DNA from: Hyphomicrobiaceae bacterium
GTDB lineage: Bacteria > Pseudomonadota > Alphaproteobacteria > Rhizobiales > Hyphomicrobiaceae
Length of the DNA stretch: 64,000 nucleotides
Assembly: GCA_016793635.1 (NCBI GenBank)
Contig: JAEUMD010000009.1
Coordinates: 1 to 64,000, forward strand
Reading direction: 5' to 3'
The position numbers and the translations under genes were made by a program. The notes beneath the pieces were generated by a model, which searched no databases, had not been told where the DNA came from, and saw nothing but the letters and a program-made list of their open reading frames with translations. Positions 25,610 to 33,522 of the stretch are shown one piece after another. Positions within the stretch are counted from its first letter, which is position 1. The number at the start of each line of letters is the position of its first letter.

Positions 25610-26647
25610 TCAGGGTTTGATCAACAGATGCTCGTAATCGCCGAGACGCGCGAGCACCATCGCCGAACCGCGCACGACGCATTCGAGCGGCAGCTCGGAG
25701 ATCTTGAACTTCACGCCCACACGGCGTTCCAATTCGGCATCGAGCTTGTCGAGCAGCGCACCTCCACCCGTCAGGTAGACACCACTCTCGCAAACGTCGC
25801 TCGCCACTTCTGGGGGCAGATCCTCGAGAGCGCGCTGGACGAACTCGGCGAGTTCCTCGACCGGCGCGGAAAGCGCCGCGGCGACATCCTTCGGCGTCAA
25901 CACGATGCTCTTAGGCTTGCCCTGCCTGAGATCGCGGCCGCGAATGTGGATCTCGGCGTGCTGGCCGTTGACGACCTGCGAAGCGGAGCCTGCCTCGATC
26001 TTGATACGCTCGGCATTCACCTCGCCGATCAGGAGCTGATGGTTGCGGCGCACGTAGCGGATGATCGCCTCATCCATTCGATTGCCGGCGCACCGCAAAC
26101 TCCGCGCCTGCACCACGCCGCCGAGTGACAGAACGGCGATGTCCGTGGTGCCGCCGCCGATATCGACGACCATCGAGCCGGCCGGCTCCTCGACCGGAAG
26201 CCCGGCGCCCAGCGCCGCCGCCACCGGCTCCTCGATCAGATAGACGCGCCGCGCGCCGGCCGTGAGCGCCGTCTCGTAAACCGCGCGCCGCTCGACCGGC
26301 GTCGCGGCCGCGGGCACGGAGACGAGGATGCGCGGCCGGCGCAGCCCGAACATGCCCTTGGCGCGCTTGATGAAGCGGCGCAGCATCTCCTCGGTGGCGA
26401 TGAAATCGGCAATGACACCGTCGCGCATCGGCCGAATGGTCTCGATGCCGTCCGGTGTGCGGCCGAGCATCGCCTTGGCCTTCTGGCCGACCTCGATGAC
26501 ATCGCGGACGCCGTGCCGGTTGCGCACGGCAACGACAGACGGCTCGTCGATGACGATACCGCGTCCGGCCACGTGCACCAGCGTGTTCGCCGTTCCGAGA
26601 TCGATGCTGATGTCGTCGGATAGGACGCCGGAAACACCTAAACGCAT
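25610..26647 (-). CDS. mreB: Rod-shape-determining actin homologue MreB
   Basis: Cytoskeletal ATPase directing lateral wall synthesis. 345 residues. Phosphate-1 motif SIDLGTANTLVHV, then VDIGGGTTDIAVLSLGG (phosphate-2) and YLTGGGALLDKLD (adenosine region). Also the MreB-specific PRILVSVPAAATPVERRA and RMDEAIIRYVRR. The ATG at 26645-26647 follows GAGGTGTG. A longer frame adds 33 Arg-rich residues and is rejected. First gene of mreB-mreC-mreD-mrdA-rodA. Confidence 0.97.
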   Translation of the reverse strand: MRLGVSGVLSDDISIDLGTANTLVHVAGRGIVIDEPSVVAVRNRHGVRDVIEVGQKAKAMLGRTPDGIETIRPMRDGVIADFIATEEMLRRFIKRAKGMFGLRRPRILVSVPAAATPVERRAVYETALTAGARRVYLIEEPVAAALGAGLPVEEPAGSMVVDIGGGTTDIAVLSLGGVVQARSLRCAGNRMDEAIIRYVRRNHQLLIGEVNAERIKIEAGSASQVVNGQHAEIHIRGRDLRQGKPKSIVLTPKDVAAALSAPVEELAEFVQRALEDLPPEVASDVCESGVYLTGGGALLDKLDAELERRVGVKFKISELPLECVVRGSAMVLARLGDYEHLLIKP

Positions 26648-27000
26648 CACACCTCGAGCCTCGAGGCGGCCTTCGGGCCGCGACGCAAAAGATCCCTGGG
26701 GCCTGCGGCGAACCGCGGCGCGGGCCGCGCCGCGGCAGGATACCACAAGTCGTCCGCGTGAGGCCCCCGCGACGCGACACTCACCGGGGCCGCGTGGCAG
26801 TGGGTTTGATGGCCGTCCGCCCCGCCCCGGTCAACGCCCTACACGCGGAAAACAGACTTGCCGGGCGGCGGTGCCGTCCGGCAAGTTTTGTTCTGCTCGA
26901 TTTGCGCCAAGCTTCGGGACCGTCAGCCCCATCGCAACACGGTTAACGCCACAGCCCAGCGCGCCACGGAACGCCAATAACCGCCCCGACGCGGCCACCC
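26648..27000. other. Spacer between leuA and mreB
   Basis: About 350 bases, both neighbours reading leftwards. It contains the hairpin at 26857-26885, which fits a leuA terminator, and by position must hold the mreB promoter to its left. Nothing else is recognised. Confidence 0.45.
26857..26892 (-). terminator. leuA terminator
   Basis: Inverted repeat CTTGCCGG / CCGGCAAG (26857-26864 with 26878-26885). The intervening 13 bases are GC-rich. On the minus strand it is followed by TCTGTTTT, on the plus strand by TTTTGTT, so it could work either way. It lies about 115 bases past the leuA stop. Confidence 0.7.
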
Positions 27001-28599
27001 TCAGACGGCTTCGTGCGCCTGCGCGGTCTTCTGGCGCTTCACCGTCAGCTTGTTGAGGGCCGACACGTAGGCCTTCGCCGACGCGACCAGCGTATCGGTA
27101 TCGGTGCCGCGGCCCGTCACGGTGCGCCCTTCCTCCTCGAGCCGCACGGAGACCTCGGCTTGAGCGTCGGTGCCTTCGGTCACCGCGTGCACCTGATAGA
27201 GCAGCAGCTTGGCTTGGTGCGGAAGAATCTGGCGAATGGCGTTGAACGTCGCGTCCACCGGTCCGTTGCCTGCCGCCTGCACCGTATGCTGACGTCCCTC
27301 GACGTCCAGCGTCATGGTTGCCGACTGCGGCCCCATGGTGCCGGCGATCACCGTCAGCGCGACCACCTTGGTGCGGTCGTGCATGTGGGCGATCTCCTCG
27401 TCCACCAGCGCCTCGATGTCCTCGTCGTAGACGTGCTTCTTGCGGTCGGCGAGCGCCTTGAACCGGTTGAAGGCATCCTCGAACTGGTTGTCGCCGAGCT
27501 CGTAGCCGAGATCCTTGAGCTTGGTGCGGAACGCATTGCGGCCGGAGTGCTTGCCCATCACCAGCGAGGTCTTGGCGACACCGACCGACTCCGGCGTCAT
27601 GATCTCGTAGGTCTGAGTGTGCTTCAGCATGCCGTCCTGGTGGATGCCGCTCTCGTGGGCGAAGGCGTTCCGGCCGACGATCGCCTTGTTGTACTGCACC
27701 GGGAAATTCGTCACCGCCGAGACCAGCCGCGACGCGCGCGAAAGCATCGTCGACTCGACGCCGGTACGGTAGGGCAGCACGTCGTTACGTGTGCGCATGG
27801 CCATCACGATCTCCTCGAGCGCGGCGTTGCCCGCCCGCTCGCCGATGCCGTTGATGGTGCATTCGATCTGACGTGCGCCGGCGCGGACGCCGGCAAGGGA
27901 GTTTGCCACCGCCAGGCCGAGGTCGTTATGGCAATGCGTCGAGAAGATCGCCTTGTCGGCATTCGGCACACGCTCGATGAGCATGCGAATGAGCGCGTAA
28001 TACTCGTCCGGCACTGTGTAGCCGACTGTGTCGGGGATGTTGATCGTCGTCGCGCCATGACGGATCGCGGCTTCGACACAGCGGCACAGGAAATCGTGCT
28101 CCGTGCGCGTCGCGTCTTCCGCCGACCACTCGACGTCCTCGACCCAGTTGCGCGCGCGGCTGCACTGCTGCGCGACCAGCTCGAGCACCTGCTCGGGCGT
28201 TTTCTGCAGCTTGAACTTCATGTGCACGGGGCTGGTCGAGATGAACGTGTGGATGCGGCCGTTCACGGCATGGCGCACAGCCTCGCCGGCGCGGTCGATA
28301 TCCTTTTCGCCGGCGCGCGCGAGCCCTGCCACCGTCGCCCGCTTCACCCGCTTCGCGATCGCGGAGACGGCCTCGAAGTCACCTTCCGAGGCGATCGGGA
28401 AGCCGGCCTCGATGATGTCGACGCCCATCTGGTCGAGACACGCCGCAACCTCGAGCTTCTCCTCATAGGTCATCGTGGCGCCGGGGCACTGCTCGCCGTC
28501 ACGCAGCGTCGTATCGAAAATGATGACGCGGCCCGCGTCCGGCTCGCTGCCGGCGGTGACGATCTGGTCTGGAGCGGAGCTCGCCTCGTTTGCGGTCAT
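27001..28599 (-). CDS. leuA: 2-isopropylmalate synthase
   Basis: First committed step of leucine synthesis: acetyl-CoA plus 2-ketoisovalerate. 532 residues. HMGL-like TIM barrel with IIFDTTLRDGEQCPGATMT, STHCHNDLGLAVANSL (metal-binding His pair) and NGIGERAGNAALEE. The LeuA-type C-terminal allosteric domain begins near residue 395. ATG at 28597-28599 after GAGGAAGGA. An in-frame start at 28635 is less well placed. Expression appears controlled by the leader at 28724-28834 and the following hairpin. Confidence 0.96.
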   Translation of the reverse strand: MTANEASSAPDQIVTAGSEPDAGRVIIFDTTLRDGEQCPGATMTYEEKLEVAACLDQMGVDIIEAGFPIASEGDFEAVSAIAKRVKRATVAGLARAGEKDIDRAGEAVRHAVNGRIHTFISTSPVHMKFKLQKTPEQVLELVAQQCSRARNWVEDVEWSAEDATRTEHDFLCRCVEAAIRHGATTINIPDTVGYTVPDEYYALIRMLIERVPNADKAIFSTHCHNDLGLAVANSLAGVRAGARQIECTINGIGERAGNAALEEIVMAMRTRNDVLPYRTGVESTMLSRASRLVSAVTNFPVQYNKAIVGRNAFAHESGIHQDGMLKHTQTYEIMTPESVGVAKTSLVMGKHSGRNAFRTKLKDLGYELGDNQFEDAFNRFKALADRKKHVYDEDIEALVDEEIAHMHDRTKVVALTVIAGTMGPQSATMTLDVEGRQHTVQAAGNGPVDATFNAIRQILPHQAKLLLYQVHAVTEGTDAQAEVSVRLEEEGRTVTGRGTDTDTLVASAKAYVSALNKLTVKRQKTAQAHEAV

Positions 28600-28682
28600 G
28601 TCGAAACTTCCTTCCTCGCTTGCCGCCGCGCGCATCAGTGGGCGCGAGCTGGCATTGATCCCTCAGCTCGTATGCAGCATGT

Positions 28683-28730
28683 CCCCTGAGCGCCCGTCCC
28701 GGTCGAACCGGAACTGCCGAAGCTCAGGGG
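28683..28730 (-). promoter_or_regulatory. Attenuator-type hairpin of leuA
   Basis: Perfect 9-bp stem CCCCTGAGC / GCTCAGGGG (28683-28691 with 28722-28730) enclosing a second small stem CCGGT / ACCGG. The proximal arm contains the TGA stop of the Leu-rich leader peptide, so a ribosome stalled on the Leu codons or at the stop would block this fold. A T tract is absent, so termination could be Rho-assisted, or the control translational. Confidence 0.6.
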
Positions 28731-28834
28731 CTGGTAAGGAGGAGGGTGAGCGGCCGGCACGGCAGAGCGAGCGCAGACTGACCGATGGTCAGGCACTCGA
28801 AGGTCTGCGAAGCTGCACTCGTGCGGCGGCACAT
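28724..28834 (-). CDS. Leader peptide of leuA (leucine-rich)
   Basis: 36-residue peptide beginning MCRRTSAAS and ending PLTLLLTSP, with four Leu codons (CTC ACC CTC CTC CTT) within five triplets just before the stop. It sits about 125 bases upstream of leuA on the same strand, and its stop falls inside the attenuator-type stem. This is the arrangement of amino-acid-biosynthesis leader peptides. The longer open frame upstream (to 29011) is ignored. The ribosome-binding site is weak (GGATAG). Confidence 0.65.
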   Translation of the reverse strand: MCRRTSAASQTFECLTIGQSALALPCRPLTLLLTSP

Positions 28835-29141
28835 GGCGGCTATCCGTGCTCTGATGCTATGCCCGGCCGCGAACCCGGACCGGACGTGAGAATAGCAGAT
28901 GGTGAGGCAATTAGCCGAACCAAGGGTTAAATTGCAAGTAGCAATCGGCCGCGGCCCACCGCGCTGCATGGTTGGCGAACCGTCAGGCGTGGTGGCGGGG
29001 CCCCTTCGCACGATCCGCCCCCTTCACACGTTTGCTTGGCGGGCACGCCATTCCCCCTAAACGCCCGGTCCGCACCGTACAAGGCGCGGGCCAGGGTTGC
29101 GCAGAGGGATGAAGCGGCCGGGCGAAGAACCGTGTGAAACC

Positions 29142-30053
29142 TCAAATGCCGAGCTTGCCCTCCGCGACCCGGATCGCATGGCCGCCGATGCGGACGACGG
29201 TCAGCCGCCCGCCCTTGACCACGAGCGTCAGCATGATGTGGCTCGGCCGCCCCATCTCGTAGCCCTGCTCGACCACGCGCTTGTGCACGCCGTCTGGATA
29301 TTCGTCGAACGCGAACGCTGCCGCGGCGAACCCGACCGCCGCGGAACCCGTCGCCGGGTCTTCCGTCACCCCGGCCTCGGGCGCGAACATGCGGGCGTGG
29401 AACGAGCTGGTCGTGTGAATACATTGGCGCGTGTAGAGAAACACGCCGACGACCTCGAGCGGCGAGATCGCACGCACCCATTCCGAGGGATTGACTCGCG
29501 CCCGGCCGAGCGCGTCGAGCGACGCCACGGGAACGTGCAGGAAAGCGTTGCCGGCATCGATGCGGCGAGGTGCGTGATTCTCGAACCCGATCTCGCGCGG
29601 GATGAGACCCAGCGCGTCGGCTATCGCCTCATTGGAGGGCGCTGCACCGGTCATCTCGGGCAGGCGTGGCGCGTCGAATTCGGCGAACGGCGCCTGGGCT
29701 CCACGCATGCGGACGCCGACACGCACGGTGCCGATGCCCTGTTCCAGGGCGATGATCGAGTCGTGCTCGCCATTGCTGCCGTTGGAGCGGATCGATGCGA
29801 GTAGCGCCGCCGTACCGACCGTCGGGTGCCCTGCAAACGCCAGCTCGCGCTGCGGCGTGAAAATCCGGATCTTGGCGGAATGCGCCGGGTTCTCCGGTGG
29901 CAGCACGAACACCGTCTCGGATAGATTGAATTCGCGCGCGATGGCAGACATCTCACCGCTCTTCAGCCGGCCGGCGTCGAGCACCACCGCCAGCGGGTTG
30001 CCACTGAAGCGCTTGTCGGTGAACACGTCGAGAATGTGGTAGTCGAGTTGCAT
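29142..30053 (-). CDS. PhzF-family isomerase/epimerase
   Basis: 303 residues with the PhzF/diaminopimelate-epimerase-like double fold. Typical blocks: YHILDVFTDKRFSGNPLAVV at the start, FNLSETVFVLPP (with the conserved Glu proposed as the catalytic residue), RELAFAGHPTVGTAALL, MFAPEAGVTEDPATGSAAVG and the late GRPSHI. Family members isomerise phenazine precursors or act on unknown metabolites, so no substrate can be assigned here. ATG at 30051-30053. The frame is open upstream for 20 codons without a better start. No biosynthetic cluster surrounds it. Confidence 0.92.
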   Translation of the reverse strand: MQLDYHILDVFTDKRFSGNPLAVVLDAGRLKSGEMSAIAREFNLSETVFVLPPENPAHSAKIRIFTPQRELAFAGHPTVGTAALLASIRSNGSNGEHDSIIALEQGIGTVRVGVRMRGAQAPFAEFDAPRLPEMTGAAPSNEAIADALGLIPREIGFENHAPRRIDAGNAFLHVPVASLDALGRARVNPSEWVRAISPLEVVGVFLYTRQCIHTTSSFHARMFAPEAGVTEDPATGSAAVGFAAAAFAFDEYPDGVHKRVVEQGYEMGRPSHIMLTLVVKGGRLTVVRIGGHAIRVAEGKLGI

Positions 30054-30158
30054 CGGCTCAGCGCCTCCCCGTCTTGCGCGAGGCACTCTGCCCGAAACCC
30101 CATCGGGCTCCAAGCGCCAACCGCGTCACGCCCATGCGCGAGCGCAGAGCTCTCCCGC

Positions 30159-30914
30159 TCACCCGAGCGCGCCACCTTCCGCCCCCAGCAGAACCGGCAG
30201 CAGCGGCACGCAGTAACCAGCTAGGCGGACGTCGGCGAGATCAGCCATCGTCGCGACGCAGCGGACCGAAACGAGTTCGCCGTCGGGCTCGCTCGCAATG
30301 TGGCTTTCGACCCTGCGCCGTAGTGCCGCGCCATCCAAGGCACTGCGGAATGGCACCCCGATCGAGAGCTGCGCACCGACCCGTGTCACGAAGAAACCCG
30401 GTTCGACTTTGAGTTCGTCGAGGTCCAACCCGGTCTCCTCAGCCACCTCGCGCGCAACGCTCGCCCCGATGTCGATACGCCCGTGAGCGTCGATGTCCCG
30501 GCTGTCGATGAAGCCGCCCGGCAGGTAGTCGAGGCCCGCGTTCAATTGCCCACTGCGCTGCCGGCCGAGAAGGAGGGAGCCGTCGCTGGCCCGGATCACC
30601 GCGGAGCCGAACCCATCGATGGCGCCCGTGGAGGGAAAGCCGACACTGCGCCAGAATAGATACGAGCGGAACTCCGTCACGAAGGCGGTTGCGACGAGGT
30701 CATCGCCCGCGATGCTATAATCCGCGAGCATGAGTACCGTGCCATTGAAATAGCTCGGGTTGGCCGCTCGCTGCTGGTCCCAGTGCGCGGCGATCTCCGC
30801 CGCACGCGCCTCGGCGAATGCCCAGCGATAAGGGGCGACGGTCAAACGGCAGCGTGCAACCCGCCGCACGTCCGCCGCCATCGTTGCGCTGCCATCCATT
30901 CGCGGACTCTCCAT
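30159..30914 (-). CDS. NUDIX hydrolase
   Basis: 251 residues. An N-terminal extension of about 110 residues (MAADVRRVARCRLTVAPYRW...) precedes the NUDIX fold, with YLPGGFID and, after a stretched loop, GASVAREVAEETGLDL. The core REVAEETG of the Nudix box is present, but the Gly-to-Glu spacing at its start is longer than the usual GX5E, so the metal site may be arranged differently. The ATG at 30912-30914 has GAGGAGAGAG somewhat far upstream. A GTG 12 bases earlier is an alternative. Divergent from the outer-membrane-protein gene. Confidence 0.85.
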   Translation of the reverse strand: MESPRMDGSATMAADVRRVARCRLTVAPYRWAFAEARAAEIAAHWDQQRAANPSYFNGTVLMLADYSIAGDDLVATAFVTEFRSYLFWRSVGFPSTGAIDGFGSAVIRASDGSLLLGRQRSGQLNAGLDYLPGGFIDSRDIDAHGRIDIGASVAREVAEETGLDLDELKVEPGFFVTRVGAQLSIGVPFRSALDGAALRRRVESHIASEPDGELVSVRCVATMADLADVRLAGYCVPLLPVLLGAEGGALG

Positions 30915-30982
30915 GTTGATTGGCACTCTCTCCTCACTTGACGTGGCCCCCACTCGGCGCAGCCAGCCGCGCCCGATCCGCG

Positions 30983-30998
30983 TTAAATCTCCGTTAAC
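30983..30998 (+). promoter_or_regulatory. CtrA box (distal)
   Basis: TTAAATCTCCGTTAAC, a perfect match to the CtrA consensus TTAA-N7-TTAAC. It is 89 bases upstream of the outer-membrane-protein start and 68 bases from the divergent NUDIX start. Cell-cycle master regulator CtrA is known to use this pattern in alphaproteobacteria. Confidence 0.65.
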
Positions 30999-31017
30999 CG
31001 GCCTGCGCAAGAAGTGC

Positions 31018-31033
31018 TTAAGCGCAGCTTAAC
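31018..31033 (+). promoter_or_regulatory. CtrA box (proximal)
   Basis: TTAAGCGCAGCTTAAC, a second perfect TTAA-N7-TTAAC site in the same orientation, centred 35 bases from the first and 54 bases before the ATG at 31088. Confidence 0.7.
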
Positions 31034-31087
31034 AGCCGGCACCGGCCGGATGCCCTGCGGCTATCGCGTATCCGCGTCGGAGCATCC

Positions 31088-31954
31088 ATGTCGATCGCGT
31101 TCAGAAGCCTTCACTTGGCACTCGCCGTCAGCGTCCTGCCTACCCTGCTCGGCAAGGTACACGCCGCCGACTGGAGCAGTCCGATTACGGCATCGAGCGC
31201 GTACCGCGCCACCTACTATGGGGACGAGAACCGGCGCGCACTCGACGGCAGTTACCGCGATGCCCCAACCCGCACGGGGCCACGCACGCGCGCCGCGGAC
31301 TACGGTAGCGATGCCGCTCACCGTACATCGCAGGCTGATCGATATGCCGTTCATGGCGGCGAACCAGCCTATGGCACATCCGGCTGGAAGGATGCCGTGC
31401 TGCCGCCGGCTCCGATATGGAGCGGCCTGTATCTCGGCGTTGCGGCGGGCGCCGGCGTTGGCCAATTCGACATAGGTCCCGCGGGGATCGACCACGGTGG
31501 TGCAAGCCTCGGCGGTCACTTCGGCTATCTAAAACGCCTCGGGATGCTGGGCGCCGGCATCGAAGGCGACCTCGGCTGGAGTTTCCTCGACGAAAGCTCG
31601 AGCCTGGGCGGCGGAACCATGCTTCGCAGCGGGATCGACTGGATGGCAAGCCTGCGTGCGCGCGCTGGAGTCGATCTCGGCGCCGCCTTCGTCTACGCGA
31701 CCGGCGGAATCGGCGCCGCTAGGGTATCGACTTCGGCAGTCGGACCGGGCTTCGCGTTCGGCGCTGAGGAGACGCGCGCCGGTCTCGTCTGGGGTGGTGG
31801 CGTCGAGCTGCCGTTCAGCGGGCGGCTGCATCTGCGTGTCGAGGGGCTGCGCTACGAGTTGGCGGACGAAACGTACGCTACGGCGTTCGGTGCCGTTCGA
31901 GCCGGAGGAGACATCACCACCGTTCGCGCCGGCCTGACGATGTTCCTGAACTGA
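31088..31954 (+). CDS. Outer-membrane beta-barrel protein (Omp25/RopB-like)
   Basis: 288 residues. Signal peptide MSIAFRSLHLALAVSVLPTL with cleavage near VHA-AD. Residues about 30-105 form a polar, Tyr/Arg/Gly-rich linker, unusual in length for the family. The barrel starts at PIWSGLYLGVAAGAGVGQFD, the typical W-x-G-x-Y-x-G-x-x-x-G opening of Omp25-type proteins, continues in alternating strands (GGHFGYLKRLGMLGAGIEGD) and ends with TTVRAGLTMFLN, a terminal strand with an aromatic near the C-terminus. Preceded by two CtrA boxes. Confidence 0.88.
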   Translation: MSIAFRSLHLALAVSVLPTLLGKVHAADWSSPITASSAYRATYYGDENRRALDGSYRDAPTRTGPRTRAADYGSDAAHRTSQADRYAVHGGEPAYGTSGWKDAVLPPAPIWSGLYLGVAAGAGVGQFDIGPAGIDHGGASLGGHFGYLKRLGMLGAGIEGDLGWSFLDESSSLGGGTMLRSGIDWMASLRARAGVDLGAAFVYATGGIGAARVSTSAVGPGFAFGAEETRAGLVWGGGVELPFSGRLHLRVEGLRYELADETYATAFGAVRAGGDITTVRAGLTMFLN

Positions 31955-32534
31955 GATACCGAATATCGCTGCTCGAATCGTTAGAACAGGGAACAACCTT
32001 ATGCTGTAATTCAGCCTAAGCTTCTCCAATCAGCGAGCACAATTACAGACTGCAAAACTCCCGCAAAGTGCCCGATATCTCTAAATTTTTATAAAGCCTG
32101 CCTCAGCTTTGCCCACAACGCACCAACTTGTGCCCTCAATTCAACGGTCAAATCAATTCAACGGCGCCACGGTGCCGGCGAAGCGATCTAGGTGCTCATG
32201 TTTCTTCTGGGCCACATTCGCTCCCCGGTCCGCGCGAGAAGATGACGGGGGGATCCGTCACAAGCCGATCTGATGCCGCAAGCCTCTCGAGGCGAGCGCT
32301 GAAGAGACCTGCGAGCCCGCAGCACGACCAGTCGGGCGAGAGGATTGGGGGATTGAGATGACGGATACGCGCATTGCGGCCTCGCCGCTGCGACAGGATC
32401 ACCAGAGAGTTTTCGGGCCGCCGCGAGCGCTTCGCGGCGCTGGCCGCTATCACTCCCGTCGGCGCATTCGCCGATAGGAACCACGCCACGGCAAAGTGGC
32501 GGAGACATTCTCGCATCATTGCCTTTCGATTGCT

Positions 32535-32586
32535 CGCGGGCCACCACCCCAGCGGATCAGCGCCCGGTGGCCCGCGTGCAAGACAG
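32535..32586. repeat. Hairpin with 11-bp perfect stem
   Basis: CGCGGGCCACC (32535-32545) pairs perfectly with GGTGGCCCGCG (32576-32586). Loop 30 bases. Confidence 0.6.
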
Positions 32587-32684
32587 TGAAAGGCCTCGCC
32601 TACGACGTATCGAGCTCGGCCTTTGGCCCGGCATCCCTCTCCGATACGTCACGTGAGGCCCTTTGTGCCGGACGCGGCACTGTT

Positions 32685-32716
32685 CGGGCGGCGGCATCCC
32701 GCTAACCCGCCGCCCG
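32685..32716. repeat. Hairpin with 10-bp perfect stem
   Basis: CGGGCGGCGG (32685-32694) pairs with CCGCCGCCCG (32707-32716), loop 12 bases. Directly preceded by the small hairpin GTGCCG-GACG-CGGCAC at 32665-32680. Confidence 0.6.
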
Positions 32717-33050
32717 ACACCCACTCGCGACGTGCTGCGATACTGTCCTCGCACCACGCCGCGGGCAACGCCGGAAGGCCTGCGCTGGCGCGCCGCCACA
32801 CACCTCCCTCCCCAGCGCCCGCGTGGGCTTTCCGGCCCCCCTTCGCCCCAACAGGAACTCAAGGTCCGAAAAGCCGCGAGGCGCGCCGGGACTTGGCAGC
32901 GCTGCGTGCTTGGTCTTCTGCGCTACCGGCAGCACCCGAACCGCGCGGGCGATCCGTCGCCGTTGGGTCGCGCACGTTCAAACATCGAGCTCAGTGTGTG
33001 ACCAACGCTCACGATGCAGACGAAAGCGCTCCATCTCGGCCGGCCACGCT

Positions 33051-33284
33051 CTAGAGGCAGCCCGTGATCGTCGAGCCGCATTTCACATAGTTGATCGCGT
33101 CCCACGCGCAGCAAGGCTCTTGCTTCTTGCAGACCCACGCGCGCTTTTCACCCGTCGGGAACTTGTAACGGCAGACCTTCTCGCCCGGGCCGGCCTTCGG
33201 AGTGGCCGATTTCTCCTTAGCCAACACCGGGCTCGCCGACGCCATCGCCGCGACCGCCGCCAATAGTCCAATCCAACGCACCAT
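33051..33284 (-). CDS. Small secreted Cys-rich protein
   Basis: 77 residues. Signal peptide MVRWIGLLAAVAAMASASPV cleaved near LAK. The mature part of about 55 residues has six Cys (VCRY, VCKK, PCC, KCGS and GCL), which could form three disulfides in the periplasm. The ATG at 33282-33284 follows GGAGA. I do not recognise a named family, though small proteins of this type are common in Hyphomicrobiales. Single-gene unit, separated by about 240 bases from the end of polA. Confidence 0.75.
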   Translation of the reverse strand: MVRWIGLLAAVAAMASASPVLAKEKSATPKAGPGEKVCRYKFPTGEKRAWVCKKQEPCCAWDAINYVKCGSTITGCL

Positions 33285-33522
33285 GCAGGTTCTCCATCGA
33301 AGAAGCGTGCCCGATCGTTCGCACCGACCCTTTCCCCCGTAGAGAAAGGCGCGTGCCGAACGACCTGCCTCAGTCTAGCCGAGTGATCCACCAGCGACGA
33401 CGGCCAGGTTGAGCGTGGAGCCGTTTCGCGGCGTGGTGTGGCGCGTTTATTTCAGCCGCCGTGAGCAATACCCTGCGCCATGCGCCAATTGCGAGGTACC
33501 GGCGTGTACGCGAAGTCCGCGC

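Larger units (their letters stand above)
31955..33050. other. Gene-free, palindrome-rich interval
   Basis: Almost 1.1 kb without a convincing gene. Its left 180 bases are relatively AT-rich (for example CTAAATTTTTATAAAG at about 32082-32097). The right part has three close hairpins (32535-32586, 32665-32680, 32685-32716). Open frames are Arg/Pro-rich with no family resemblance. A degraded gene, a noncoding RNA or a cluster of palindromic repeats are all possible. Confidence 0.4.

Noticed and set aside
27013..28689. Long plus-strand open frame (over 550 codons) opposite leuA
   Set aside because: His/Arg/Val-rich translation with no family pattern. It is the antisense shadow of a clear leuA gene in GC-rich DNA.
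32188..32547. Minus-strand small genes in the palindrome-rich gap
   Set aside because: Two overlapping frames of similar length, both Arg/Ser-rich, no ribosome-binding site or homology pattern.
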